A DNA stretch of 64,000 nucleotides, from contig NC_088169.1 of NCBI RefSeq assembly GCF_028769735.1, positions 44,049,229 to 44,113,228 of the forward strand. The letters are read 5' to 3'. Source of the DNA: Zonotrichia leucophrys gambelii. Its lineage: Eukaryota; Chordata; Aves; Passeriformes; Passerellidae. A program made the position numbers and the translations under genes. The notes under the pieces are model-generated. The model was not told the DNA's origin. It saw only the letters and a program-made list of their open reading frames with translations, and searched no databases. Shown piece after piece: positions 26,201 through 38,900 of the stretch. How positions within the stretch are numbered: position 1 is the first letter of the stretch; every line of letters begins with the position of its first letter.

Positions 26201-28308
26201 GCATAAGAAAGAATTTAAGCAAATAGTTTTCAAAGTTTGAGATTGCAGACTTACATATAGCTAAAAATGTTAACTGTATATAATAGCAACCAATGATCCA
26301 AGATTCAGCTCATCTAATTTAGATCAGTCATAAGTTGGATTAGAGAGCGACTCATAACACAGAATAAGATCAATATCTTCTTGGTTTCTAGCTTTTTCCA
26401 TTGACTGAATACAGAATCAAGATGACTGCCTCTGAGGCTACTCAAGATAAAATAAATTAATTCTTTCCTGCTTGACTCTACTGTAATATTTAAATATGGA
26501 AAGGATGCAACAAATTTTTTTTAAATACTGGATATAATAGAAAAAGACAGGATAAATTAAGATTGAACCAAGGTTTAAATTTATTCTGAATCACTGGGCA
26601 GTCTGGAGATTCTTAATTCTTTGCCTTTGCTTTTAATTTCCTGTTAAGGATTCTATCTGTGACCCAGATCCAGAAATGATAAAATACTAATAAAAAGGCT
26701 TTTATTGTAGATTTTCTAGCCATGAATGGGACAAGACCAGAAATTCTAGTCTTTTGTTATTATTATTAATAAAGCAAAAGGAATAACAATATATTATTCT
26801 CAGGGTTTTTCTAATGGAAAGAAAATAGAGTTCCAAAAATCATGGACCTTTACTCAACCAATCCAAAATTGACTGCTTCCTACTTCATGGCCTTTTGCCA
26901 TGGACTACTGAACATAAGCCTAATGACATTGACCAAAATGAGATTCCATGTAAATCACAAAACTTTATAGCACATCAGGCATCTCTAGCAGAAATAAGAG
27001 TTGAGAGCAGACATTTTATTTAATTTTTGCCACTTTCCACATCAGTGCTGCACAGTGCCAGGATTCATTTATGATTCTTTTGTTCATATCCTTGTTCCTT
27101 CACTTCTACCAAGGTCAACACGCTGTACTAGAGACAGTAACAACAAAACCCCACAGAAATCTGACAGTAAATTTTATTTAAAAGTCAATCTTTATTATAA
27201 CATAACAAGACCATTTCTAAAGGCTACTCTGTAAAAGTATGATTAGTATTTGAGGGAAAAACACGGATAGTTAAAGATATATGTAATGAAATTGTAGAAG
27301 AAGCATAAAAATATGTAAACTGTCCTTCTATTTTTAGTTATTAACATCAGTTATTCCTAGCATTTCATTACTGCAATTTTTTCTAGTAGAATCTTATACA
27401 AAATCGGTATAGGTTATTTGAGCAAATCCATATTCATTCAGCAACAGTTTGCACTTGCAAGAAAATTGCAGGGTTGCTGGAAACAACAGGAGAGGAATTA
27501 GGATAACTGTAAGGCAAAGAACATCATTGTCAATTTATTACCCTTTTGCTCTTTCTGTGTTAGGAAAAAAAATAGTGTAGGGGAGTCTGGCATAGGTTCA
27601 TAAGTTTAATATGGAAATTCAGGACTACCTGAACTTCTGCCAGAAATGTGTACAGAGTCATGAGTGATATTCATGTTAGAAATATTTTTGTAGAAATTAG
27701 GTAAATGAGCAATTAGCATGATTAACCATTCCACTTTAGCTTGACATCTGCTCACACCTTTAAAAATACACTTTCTACCACCAGGGATCCATGCATTGAT
27801 AGATTGGGGTTTTTTTAAGTGCTTGTTCTTTTTTATTGCTTTAAGCAAGAGGTATGCAATTAGTGAAAACATTAAAAATAAAGAAACAATAATCAAACAA
27901 GCAAAATAGAAAATAAACAGCACCAGTAAACACTGTGTAGTTGTTTACTGATAAATTATATATAGATGGTATTGGAAATGTAAAAATTGTGACTGAATTA
28001 ATAATTTTTTCTGCTGAGCAGTAAGGTCACTACTGTAGATCAATGACTCTCTGGTTTATAACTTCTCGGATTGTTTTAATTTCACACATGTGTTCTTCCA
28101 AGCCTATTTCTGTGGTAAATAGTTTTAGTTCTACCAAGATTTTACAAAGTATGTTTTAGAGATAAAATTTATTTCAACTCTGACCATGGTCTGTCTCTGC
28201 TTTGTGACTAGCACTTCAAAGTTCAAAGCTGATATCAACTTGAGAGAAATCATCCTTCTCTCAGAGTGAAAATGATCTCCAGTTTTCAGCTAATTGTCTT
28301 TTATCACT

Positions 28309-28731
28309 GTGGGCAGGCAGGTGTTTAGCTACTCCAGAAAAGAAGGGATGCATAACATGCAACAGTTGCCTGGGAAGACAAACTCCATCTCTCCAAAGAT
28401 TTTCCCTTTTCTTCTCCTTTCCTTTTCTTCTTCTTCCCTAGCTATATGTGCTGAGCACGATGCCATGCAGTGTGAAATACCCCTTTGGTCTGTTGGGGGT
28501 CAGCTGTCCCAGCTGTGTTGCCTCCCAGTTTCTTGTGCACCCCCATCCTCCTCACTGGTGAGGCGGTATGAGACACAGAAAATGCCTTGTCTCTGTGTAA
28601 GTGCTGCTCAGCACTAACAAAAACATCTTTTTGCATTATTAATACTGTTCTCAGCACAAATCCATAACATAGCCTCATGCTAGCTGCTGTGAAAAAACTT
28701 AAATCTACCTACCACAGCCAAAACCAGCACA
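28309..28731 (-). mobile_element. Partial LTR of an avian endogenous retrovirus, type A
   Basis: On the minus strand this begins TGTGCTGGTTTTGGCTG at 28731, which I recognise as the start of a very common bird ERV LTR (probably ERVL class, from memory). It proceeds through a U3 containing the antisense of GGTCAGCTGTCCCAGCTG (near 28499) and a TATA-like CACATATAGC (28441-28450). The purine-rich stretch and the antisense of AGTTGCCTGGGAAGACAAAC follow. Similarity stops near 28309, so the U5 end is missing. No internal retroviral genes adjoin it, so it is a broken solo LTR. Plus- and minus-strand frames of 78-107 codons across it are not genes. Confidence 0.85.
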
Positions 28732-29204
28732 ACCAGTAAAAAACAAAACTAAACTAAAGCAGCTCTAGTAACTAGATACTCAGGAAAATTGGTTTTATGA
28801 GGAATTAATACAATTTGTAGGAAGATAACTATGAGTATAGGGTTACAGAAGTCTAGATGTGAAGAAGAGAGGTGACAGGAGAAAACAAACAAACAAAACA
28901 CACCAAGACCTATGCAAAATAAACAAAGAAACACCCCTCTCCTCCAGAAATCACAGCAATGGTCTATACAAAAGACATAAAAAAAACTAGATAGAACTGA
29001 GAAATGAGATTATCAATAAAAGGTTAATTAAGAGAATATTGATTTATTGTGCCATCAACTCTTCAAAGGTGTTTGAAGGACATTTATTTATTATTTTTCA
29101 AATAAAACATAAAAATTTTATCTAAAACCAGCTCTCTGTAAGATAACAATTCTTAGAGCTTCTTTTATGAAAAGCTACAACCAACAAATTCTTTGAAAAA
29201 CAGT
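28732..29204. other. A-rich spacer between two LTRs
   Basis: About 470 bp of A-rich sequence with AAAC-type runs near 28887-28900. It shows no primer-binding site, polypurine tract or retroviral reading frame linking the two flanking LTRs, which differ in sequence and so are not the two ends of one provirus. Confidence 0.5.
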
Positions 29205-29950
29205 TGTAGGTTGACCTTGCCCGGCTTCCACATCGCCACCCAACAGCTTTCTCACCCTCTCTCCACAACAGGACAGAGAGAGAAAATAAATGGTAAATCC
29301 TAAGGGTCAAGATAGAGACAGTGAGGTCACTTATCAATTACTGTAATAGGCAAAACAGTTGAGTTGGGGAAAAAACTTCAATTTATTGCCAAATAGAATA
29401 GAGTTGGATAGTGAGAAACAAAGAAAATAATTTTAATACTTTTCCCAAACCCACCCCTTTTTCCTCCAGCTCAGTTCAAATCTTTCACCCCTGACTTCTC
29501 TACCTACCCTTAGTCTGAGCAGCACAGGGGTGATGAGAAACAATGTTGTGGTCAGTTCACAAGATTTCAACTTTACCTCTCCTTCCTCCTAATGCTTTTT
29601 CCCTGCCCAAGCAGATGTATTCTCCTTGATCCTCAATTCCTCCAGGAAGTATCCCCCCACTTTTGTGGGAGCCTCCATGGTCTGCAGTTGGGCATCCATG
29701 CTGATGTGGTCCTCTCCATGTCGCACCTCCTTCCCTTACTTCACCTCTCACCCTGGTGTCTGAAGAGCTGTTTCTTTTCAGATTGTTTGTTCGTTTATTT
29801 TTGTTTGTTTGAGTTTAAATTTTCCACTCACTTCTCCCTCCTGGGGAAGCATTTTCTCAAATACATTTTCCCAAAGGCACCACCATCTTAGCAGAGGGGT
29901 TCAGCTGTGTCTAGGATGGTTTTGTTGGAACCCACTGGAATTGTCTGTCA
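29205..29950 (-). mobile_element. Solo LTR of an avian endogenous retrovirus, type B
   Basis: Read on the minus strand it starts TGACAGACAATTCCAGTGGG near 29950 and ends ACCTACA at 29205, giving TG...CA ends over about 746 bp. An AATAAA polyadenylation signal lies inside GGCAATAAATTGAAG (antisense of about 29369-29383), fixing the orientation. The downstream part holds the antisense of TCAAGATAGAGACAGTGAGG, shared with the copy at 47.4 kb. Target-site duplications were not convincing (ACAGT against AGAAT). It lacks most of the ~50-bp repeats seen in the 47.4-kb copy, implying a different subfamily or deletion. No gag, pol or env remains. Confidence 0.82.
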
Positions 29951-32815
29951 AGAATGGGACTTGGACACTTGAAGCTGGGTGAGGTAAATATTATCCTTTA
30001 CCAGTTTTCTCTAGACAGTATTTCTACTCTGTGTTCTTCTGGCTTTCTCTAGGTAAAACATGAATCATGGCCACTCCAACGCTGCCAAACTGCTTAAAGG
30101 AAAGAGTAATATAACCAAAAACTTTCAAAAAATATTGATCAGCAGTATGAAATTAGTGGGTTTTTTCTAAAATATGGCTCTGCCTTTGGGATGCAAAAAA
30201 CAGCCAAGAAGTGTTCAAATTTACTGGTGTTGTTTTCCCTGTTCCCTTGAGAGCTGGATTGAGAGTGGTACTCATGAAGAAACAAAAACCTATAATTGCA
30301 TCATTTTTAAAGTCCATTATATCATACAAAAAATTTCCTGCCTTATAAAGGAACTTGTTTCCTTTCAAAGACTGCAACTGATTATTAATCTCATCTAAAG
30401 TATCTTTTTAACTGAACCTGAAATGAACAGAAATTTTCATTTTAACCAAGGGGAAGTAAGGTGATTTTGATTTTTTGGTTTTGTTTGTTTCTTTGGTCTT
30501 TTTGGTGGTTTTTTTTTGTTTTTTGTTTTTTTTTTTTTTTAATGTGAATTAAGGAACACCATAACCTTTATTAAAAATAACATGGGATTCTGTGAGCAAG
30601 GTATAACCACGGGGAAATATGGAATGCACTGTTTCTTTTCTGTTTCTGTGAAGGATGCAGTGCTTTGAATGAAATTGTTCACATTTGTGAGCAGCAAAGT
30701 AGTGAAAGAATTACCTGTATGATAAATGCACTTCATTTCTCTCATCTGTCTGCAAGTGGAACTTGTGGAAGACAGAATGACAAAATGATTGAAAATAAGG
30801 TCTGGGCCAATTTTCCGTTGAATCTTGATCAAATGTGACTTTTCCTTATATCTAAATTCACTGTTCATTTTGTGTGAGTTCTTCTGCCAAGCCTAATCCA
30901 TGAGTCAACATTTTCAAAATGCAAAGTATATTTCAGTGATACTGAAAACTCTCAAACAGATCCATGAACAAGACTTCAATGAAAAATTTTACACCCTTTC
31001 ATAGAAGCTAGAGAATTTATTGGAGTTGATGACAGTTCTGAAAAAATTACTCTAGAAAAAATCCCAAATTTCCAAATTCCAAATTGAGATCACTGTATTT
31101 TTTTATAGATTTTGTCATTGTAGGAAAATACCATTCTCTATTATATAAGTAAGATGATCAAATATATATAGAAATTTCTCCTTTAGATTTTAGACTCTTC
31201 CTCAATTTGGTTTTGAAAAGTAAGAAATATCTCAGTTCTTAAAGAATGCTGATTCTGTATCAATTTCCTAGATTAGTTCATGACAGCATTTGGGGTTTTT
31301 TGTTTTTGTTTTCACTTTTGTTTGGGGGGGGGACACTCTTCCCCTACATATCTGTATATTTCCATGGATACTTCATTCCTTGAATGTTGTATCCATTGTT
31401 CTCTCTTTATGTCTATTATATTTGGGTTTTTTTTTTTATTATTTGCTTTTCTTTTTCATCTAATGCTTTAGTATTTATCCATTTGTAATGGACTTTTCTC
31501 AAAACACATCTCATTGATTCATTGAGGAATAGCATGTTTTGCTGCCACTATTCCATCCTTTCCAGAGGGAGGGAACTGGTTCTGCTGCAGTGTGCTTCAG
31601 TAAGTCTTCCACAATCTATGAGATCACAAGAAATATTTATCTACTTGCCATTTCTTTAAGAAAATATAATAATTCCAAAAGAATTCAGATCCTGCTTACA
31701 TGTACAATAAAGTAAATGAAAAAGAAAAAAATAAAGAAAGAAAAGAAAAATATGTGGACATGTTTCCAGTACTGGTTCTTATGGGAAGCTCAAGAAGCAT
31801 TTCTCTGCTGTGGTTTTATTATTTAAAAGCTTTTCTTTCTTAGCAGTATGTTAAAAGCCTTAATATCATCACGGTGTAATGTAATGATAATTTGATGTGA
31901 TTGAACAATACTAATAGAACACAAGAGTTAATAATGTGATGTGATGGACAGTCATAGTTGTTCACATGTTATGTTGATAGGCCGGTCAAAATAGCAAGTG
32001 TTTCAAAAGACATCATATCAGAAAACATAGACTGCATAGCTTCTCCTGAAACCCTAAGACGTGATTATAATAATCAGCTTACTGCTTTGCACTTGCTGGA
32101 AGCTGTTTGCTATTTCTATGGGTTCAAACTAGTGCTGTTATGTCATCTCAAAGAATTTCAGATAAGATTGCATCACAAAGAGAACTCTTACTTGTAGAGG
32201 TTTTATACATTTATGCATCAACATAATGTGCAAAAAGGTATCTTCCAAAAACATATATTGCTTCAGAAATATAATGAAAGAATTTTCATGAGAAGAAAAT
32301 ATTTTTGAACTTCTCAGTGCATAGCAAATCACACAAATCCTTTTTTTTTCCCCATAACATGTCAATGTCTTTGATGTCAATGTTTGAATACTGTTTTATT
32401 TACTAAACTTGAAGAATTATTTCATCATTTCAGGAAAGATTCCCCAAAATCAGCTAACAGAAGAGTTTGTAGGAATTTATATAAATCTTATTAAAGACAA
32501 AGTATAAGTGATTTTTCAAAAAACCATATAAAATTGGAAGAAATAAACACAGTTTTATACATTCTTTATATAAATAATGTTGTCCTTTATATCTTCTGTT
32601 ACAGGATTGAAAGCAAAATCAAATCACTATGCTACAGATTTACATCTACTGTGTCTGGGTCTTCTTCCAATGCCTGAATATACTAGGCTATGCTTATGCT
32701 TATAAATTACAATTATGTTTACAAATTTTCAACCTCTAATGATAATCTTCTGCCATTATTACTTTTCTAAGACCTCTCAATTTCTTACATTTTGTTTCAG
32801 TCCATATTACAGTAT
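29951..32815. other. AT-rich non-coding sequence, no gene recognised
   Basis: Contains a T-rich tract (30465-30540), a nine-G run at 31324-31332 following TTTGTTT repeats, and A-rich GAAAA repeats near 31718-31750. The 109-codon minus-strand frame (30539-30868) starts inside the T-rich tract margin and shows no domain. Confidence 0.5.
30465..30540. repeat. T-rich low-complexity tract
   Basis: T runs interrupted by G or GG, ending in a pure run of about 17 T. It resembles the tract at 9.1 kb, with no adjacent retroelement body recognised. Confidence 0.9.
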
Positions 32816-33340
32816 GCTGGAGAGCAATGCCTTGGAAAGGGACTTGGGGGTGGGGGCAGTTTTGGGTGCCAAAATATATATATAGAACTATTAGTGTTCA
32901 AAGGAGCAGAACAAAGATGGTGAAGGGCCTTGAAGGGAAGCCAAATGAGGAGTGGCTGACATCACTTGGTTTGTTCAGCCTGCAAAAGAGGAGGCTGAGG
33001 TGTGACCTCATTGCAGTTCAGTTTCCTTCTGAGGGGAAGAAGAGGGGCAGGCACTGATCTCTTCTCTGTGGTGACCAGTACAGGAGTTGTGGGAATGGTT
33101 TAGGTTTGATATTAAGAAAATTTTTTTCACTCATAGGGTGTTTGGCCTCTGGAACAGGCTCCCCAGGGAAGTGGTCACAGCACCAGTCTGGCAGAGCTCA
33201 AGAAGAATTTGAACAATGCTCTCAGGCACATGGTGTGATTCTTGGGGATGTCACTATGCAGGGCCAGGAGTTGGATTTTGATTATGTTTATGGGTCCCTT
33301 CTAATTCAGAACCCTTTCTGATTTTCTGAAATTCAATGAT
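32816..33340 (+). mobile_element. CR1 LINE, 5'-truncated, internally deleted, sense
   Basis: The left edge (CTGGAGAGCAATGCCTTGG, then GGACTTGGGGGTG) matches the late ORF2 part. Sequence then jumps near 32860-32900 to the segment around GTGAAGGG...TTGTTCAGCCTG, showing an internal deletion. The 3' portion is well preserved: GAACAGGCTCCCCAGGGAAG near 33152, CTCAGGCACATGGTGTGA near 33220, and a terminus with decayed TTCTGATTTTCTGA repeats. It is a different CR1 subfamily from the copy at 18 kb, judged by this distinct 3' end. A 76-codon frame at 32827-33057 is ORF2-derived. Confidence 0.92.
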
Positions 33341-34964
33341 AAAAAGAAACATGAAAAATAAAACTAATACGTGGAACCTGATAGTTTGCAGATATAAACC
33401 CCATATGAATTAAATTCTATTTTTCTTAAAGGAAAAATTAGAAATATTACCACCACTTTTCTAGAATGAGTAAAAAATCAATGGCAAAAAATATTCCTTT
33501 TTTAAATTTTTTGCTTTATTGTCTTAGGATAAAGGAATTAATGCTGCTGGAGCACATTTTTTTACCTTTTATTCACATTTTAACACATATTGCTTGTGTC
33601 ATATGCTGACTTGTGAGAAAAGCCTGTAATCTTTACAGCAACCTTTTTTAGCACTATAACTAAAGCTAGATTTATAGGAAAGTGTTCCAATTGTGCAGAT
33701 TTTAAGCTCCTGAAAAGTTCTATATTACACTTCAAATTTTACAGTATTGGTGAAAATAGATAAACTTGCACTGTGTAGATCTAATAAGAAATTGAGGTGT
33801 TCTGGTTTTGCCTCATTCTTACCGTAGACAAAAAAATACCTTTGAAAAAAATATGTTTTAACTTTTAGGCTCTAAAATAGGGAAAAGTCATAGAAGCTGC
33901 TTTTAGAAATTTGGAAATACTCCTACTTTCTCTTCTAATATTTATAAAATTGTTATCAGAAGATTTAGTGGTGACATTCTATACTTTACAAGTAAGTTTT
34001 CTATCTCTTCAAAACCTTCCCCTTCCCTTCCTTACCTTTTTCCAGTAGTCATTCCAGTTGGCTGAACGTCTATTCCAATATTTCTTCTATTTGATCTCTT
34101 ACACTTGGTACCCAAGAAATGAACATAAAAGTTCCGAATCTGGTTAAAATTATGGCACACACTTCTGATGCATTAATTTATTTTTAGAGTTGCAAAAGTT
34201 GCAGAAATTTAATTGTCTTATCTTGCTATGGCTTCCATTGTTCAAATCATGAAGGTATTCTGCAACGTCTAAAGAGCACCTTTTACTTTACAGAAGTTCC
34301 TATTTATAATATTTCTTATCAGTTTACTTAAGCCTTAATATATTCAGAAGTAGGGTGTAAAATACTATTCTTACACACCTGACTTTCTTTAATCTATATA
34401 AAATGAATTCACTATTATGGTCTGAGGAATTTATGCCATGTAAAACTCACAACATAAAAAGAATGCTTAGATATTGTTCATAATATCTAAAGTACTGTAT
34501 TCTGGATATGGCTTTGGTGAAGTAAAGGCCTACAATTTACTGCTTTTCATGTTAATAAATAAGAAAAGAAAAAAACTAGGAAAAGGAGTAGAAATAAAAT
34601 GCATGGTGCTAGAGAGTTTTTTCCAAAGTGTTTTTATTTTTTTTTTAATATTTAGTGAACGTCAGATTAGTTCATGTGTTTATATCTAAATCTTTAATTT
34701 TTCGGCTTAGACTCCCATATCTACTTTTTATGTCCTATCTCTGAAACACTTTCAAGAAAGAAATAAAAAAGATAGAAATAGAAATGGAAACTGTTAAATG
34801 TGGGAAATGACAGGAACTGATCTCATAAACCTAAAGTGCTGAGGGCTGTAATGTTAAAAGCTGTCAGTCATCATACCCATATGATGGAGCCTTTTCCAGA
34901 AAACTGAAAGAGATTGATTTTTTAAGGTTTGCCAAGTGTGATCACTAGCTAGATCAAACTAGAC
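33341..34964. other. AT-rich non-coding sequence, nothing recognised
   Basis: No exon, transposon or RNA gene was recognised on either strand between the CR1 copy and the GC-richer block at 34.97 kb. Confidence 0.5.
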
Positions 34965-35322
34965 TACCTGGCCAGCTGGTGAGGTGGCCAGCTGGAAGTG
35001 GCCTAGGAGATGGAGAGATGTTTCCAAGACCAGGACCACAGGAGGAGCTGGCCATCTATGGGACCAAAGCCAGCTGCTGGGGGGACCATGGAGTCTGTGC
35101 GTGTTTGCATCTACGGGGAGGCAGATGGGGAAGATAAGGATCTGTGACCACCTGCTGCATAGACCAGGAGTTCAAGGACAACTCCTGAGGAGTCTGTGGT
35201 GTGTCAGTGTGAGGGGGTGTGCGTTTGTAGGTTCCCAGTTCATAAGTGTGTTAGCAAACGGGATCAGGAGTGGTGTTGCAGTTAATGTTTATTTCATTAA
35301 ATTACTGTTAAACAGTTCATTC
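34965..35322. other. GC-richer block, possible part of an ERV element
   Basis: Composition changes abruptly here from AT-rich to GC-richer, with CCAGCTGG/GGCCAGCTGG repeats (34971-34994), a GTGTGTCAGTGTGAGGGGGT stretch and a lead-in to the LTR at 35323. It may be the 3' internal end of the same endogenous retrovirus or an older element. No polypurine tract or reading frame with retroviral motifs was found; the 131-codon plus frame here (34984-35379) has no recognised domain. Confidence 0.4.
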
Positions 35323-35942
35323 TGTTATCTCCCCATGTTTTCCCAAGTTGGTTTTTCCCTAAATTGTACCCTCCCTTAAAGCTGTCCCTCAAGCTACTGC
35401 CCTCCCATTGTTCTTGTCCCTTCCCCACCTGTCAAGACAACCCTGCCCCTCTTTCCCTGACTGTCAAGGTGACCCTGCCCCTTTTTCCTGAATGTTCCCT
35501 GCCACTCTCCCCTTGGGCCAATCCCTGACTGAAACACCCACTTGGAAATCCCCTAATCCAAGGCACCCCATTGGCCCATATGACCTTTCCCTCTCCTCCC
35601 CCTATTGTGATTGGTCCCACTGTGTGATGTAATCACCTTGCTACACCCTTGAAATCCTCCTATTGGTTGATTTTCTGTATCCATCCCTGGTTTGTAGCTA
35701 TATTTAACCCCTTGCACGGAGATGCTTGGGGCTCTTCTGCCTTTTTGTTTCTCCTGGGTGCTGCTGTGGCTGTAACAGTGTGTACTACAGAGTTTGCAGC
35801 TCTTTGGGTTCAGCTGTGGGCAAACCTGAGTGCCCAGCTCTTCCCCACTCCTGTCATGGCTACAGGAGTGTACAGGGCTAGCCCAGGTTCCAGTGGGCTT
35901 CACCAGAGTCGCACCATGGTCTCAGGTTCTCTCCTATGTCCA
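35323..35942 (+). mobile_element. LTR of an endogenous retrovirus, type C
   Basis: An LTR-like promoter block starting TGTTATCTCCCC. Its U3 carries four CCAAT boxes: forward at 35518-35522, and reversed (ATTGG) at 35570-35574, 35610-35614 and 35662-35666. A TATA-like TATATTTAA follows at 35699-35707, about 35 bp after the last box. Two ~30-bp units starting CTGTCAAG (35429 and 35461) form a tandem pair. A degenerate polyadenylation region precedes TTTGCAGCTCTTTGGG (near 35789). I recognise the type from songbird genomes, but not a family name. Boundaries are uncertain by tens of bases and no clean target-site duplication was found. Frames of 62-116 codons across it are artefacts. Confidence 0.7.
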
Positions 35943-38900
35943 GGTGATAGCTAAAGAGGCTGTGTCCAATTTGTGGAGGTAATCCATGTTATATGTATGG
36001 ATAAATCTTGCACTAATGGATGTGTGATAGAAGCCTGGCACAGGATGATGAGGCTATTGACACTGTGTTCGTGTGAATTCTTTGCATGATCTGTGTGGCT
36101 GAAGGTGTTTATATGTGCATATGTATTGTAGATGGGAGGTTTTGTGCCTCCTGGGAATACAAGCTCAAGTTCATTTTTCTTGGTCCAGGGAACATGGAGC
36201 TGTGTCAGTCTTGGCTCAGGCCGCTGGATTTGACTCTCCTGCAAGAGATGCTCCAAGGTAAAATGCGTCTTTTCCCTGATGTCGCTTTAAAGTTCAGCAC
36301 AGCTCTCTGAACAACACCGTGTCCTGATATAATTTTAAGTTACTTTTTCCTCTGGTCTATCTGTTGTCCATGTTGGGAGTATGGTTTCAGCTCAACTGGC
36401 TTGATAACTAGCCTAGGAAAAACTTAGGGATGTTGTATAACCTTGCTCAAGAAACTTGGTCCAAAAGTCAAATTATTGAAACACAATCAATGATACAGCT
36501 ATGTGCATGCAGAGATAGCTTAACAAACAAACAGAAACAGGCAAGAAAACCAGCAATGTGTGTATTTTAGAATTGTGTCACAAATAAAATTATATGTAAT
36601 GAAAAAAAAAAAAAAAGAAATTCAATGAGAAGTATGGCAACCAAAAGGAAAGCTATATTATGTATAGGGAGTGAGAAGTATTCATGCAAGGTCGGTTGGA
36701 AACCAGATTGGAAACTATGAAAGAAGATGGCAAAGGAAGACTATTTACAGAAATGTGTCAAAGCCAGTATCTCCAATACCTATGTGAAAAAATCCAAAAT
36801 GAAGCAGTGACATGCTTATATGTGTAGGGTTTTTTAAATTGGAAGCATTTAAATAAATTGAATCCGATTTTTGTTAGGTAGGGATAAGTAGGTGATGGAA
36901 GCTGGATTGGAGGGAACATTAAGGGAAAAGAAACCTAACAAAATAAATCTTAGAGGGCTCCAGACAAAGAGTATTTGGTAAAAGCTTGCAGAACTGTTGC
37001 ACTGAAAAAGAAGAATAATGATTTTGTCAGAAAGTATTTTGAAGTAGAATAAGGTGTCAACTTGTCACTGAATTTTGTCCATTGCAACCACATACACCCA
37101 AGCACTCAGATTTTTTTCTGAAGTGTGTGTAAAGAATCCACTGTAAAAACTGATAAACTACAGCTCACCAAGTACTTTGCAGTTTCTGAAACTGAGGAAA
37201 TGTATATATATGTATGTATATATATATAGATATATACTTGAAGAAAGACTAACACAGCTGTGAAGTTCTAGGAAAAGAGAGCAAGAAACATCAAGTGTGC
37301 TGCAAGTATTCTACTTTCATCAGTATGCAATTTGATGATCCCCATGCCAAAGGGGAAAAAATAATAATCCCTAGCAGTTTGTCAAAAATTAATGTGTTGA
37401 GAATTTCTTCCTGTGCCAAACTCACGTAAACACTGAGTACTTGAGCAAGACATCAATAAGGAAAATTCCAGATCTGAACAACAGTGAAAAAACTTATACA
37501 TTCTGCTGTGCATGCTATCTTTTTCTGTGATCACCATCTAATGTTTGATATGAAAGTGAAAAAACCTTAAACATTGTGTATGAAGGCCAGAGAAAAAATC
37601 TTCCCCATCTGCTGTAAGTGATAAGCAGAAGCATGAAATATGCATTTAGCATTATAAAATATTTGAAAAATAGATGTACAGCTGAATCTAGTGCTAGAGC
37701 TATTTTAAATGGGAGTGCAAATGGGACTACAACTTTTAAAAAAGCTTTTATGGACAGATGCTGCATTTTTTGAATGCTTGAAAATAATTTTTTATTTTGT
37801 TATTTAAAGTGTGCAAGGCACTAGAAATTTTCTCTAGTTCCCTTGCAAAACCATTTTCTATTTCATTATGAAAAGTATTTTATATAACTCATTTCAAAAT
37901 TTATCACATAATTTATATAAATTTTTGCATAGTTAAGGTATTTTTCTCTGTCTTCAGTGCCAATACTATAACTTTTTTTTTTTAAGTCTTCAAGACAAAC
38001 ATTATACACCTAATTTATTTAGGACTTATGCCCATGTGTCAATTCTTCACACACCTTCTGAAGTCTTTCTAACTATTGATTGTTTTTGTGGTGAAGAGGT
38101 ACCTATAAAAAAAAGAAACATACCAGCTACAAGGGGTTGGTCTCCAGGCAGGTGTATATGATGCATTTATACGTTCCTGCTCTATGGCATTGGTTTCTGT
38201 TACGATTATGAGAGAATTTTTATCTCCATGGCAAAAGGATATTCTGCTTAATGTCCCCTTTAGCTGTGTTTTATTGTCATAGCTTAGCAATTCCCCAGAG
38301 TCATTGCATTTTGGTGAATGAGAGATAACATGAAGGTTTCTACAGAATGTGTGACTGAGGAGAAAGTGTTACCTCTTGCTCTTAACAGAGGTGATAAAAT
38401 GGCAACTAAATATTTCAGATATACTGGCTAAGTATGAAAAGTAAACACCTGCAAAATTGTTCTTTAAAGAGCAACTAAGCAGATTATTACAGAGCAAGCA
38501 TATCCTTTAAGAGAAACCCAGAAGAACAATGGGTACATTTCTACATTCACCTTTGATTTTTTTTTTAATTGTCGATTTTCTACTGGCTTCTCCTAAGTGC
38601 AGTTCTAGGTCATTTAGCACTTGTCTCTCCTCCAAAACAAAGGCTTGATCAAAAGTTTGATATTTTGTTTTCTGCTGCTTTTAACCAAGATAGGCTAATT
38701 TGATGGATGGTAATATTGAAATACACAACCTGTGAAGAATATCATAGGTAGTTTAGAAATATAATATATTTGTATGAGGGTTTGTCAGCATATCTAGAAT
38801 GCATTATCAAGATGTTCTGCTTACTTCTAACTGTTAGTTTAAGGTCTTATTAAAAAGTCTCTCTGTGGGAATCTGAGAAGAGTAAATCTGTGTCATCTGT

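Larger units (their letters stand above)
20913..28308. other. AT-rich non-coding sequence, no gene recognised
   Basis: About 7.4 kb with no accepted exon or transposon. Listed separately are two adjacent hairpins at 22443-22485, a homeodomain-motif-rich block near 23.0-23.2 kb, and a G-rich minus-strand segment at 24040-24064. The 23.2-23.6 kb part is slightly GC-richer but unrecognised. The 105-codon minus-strand frame at 27606-27923 begins with a hydrophobic stretch but looks like AT-rich chance coding. Confidence 0.5.

Noticed and set aside
27606..27923. 105-codon minus-strand frame with a hydrophobic start resembling a membrane anchor
   Set aside because: AT-rich DNA read by chance gives F, I and L-rich stretches; no other gene features are present.
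28294..28678. Frames of 107 and 78 codons on opposite strands
   Set aside because: They lie mostly within a recognised endogenous retroviral LTR, which is non-coding.
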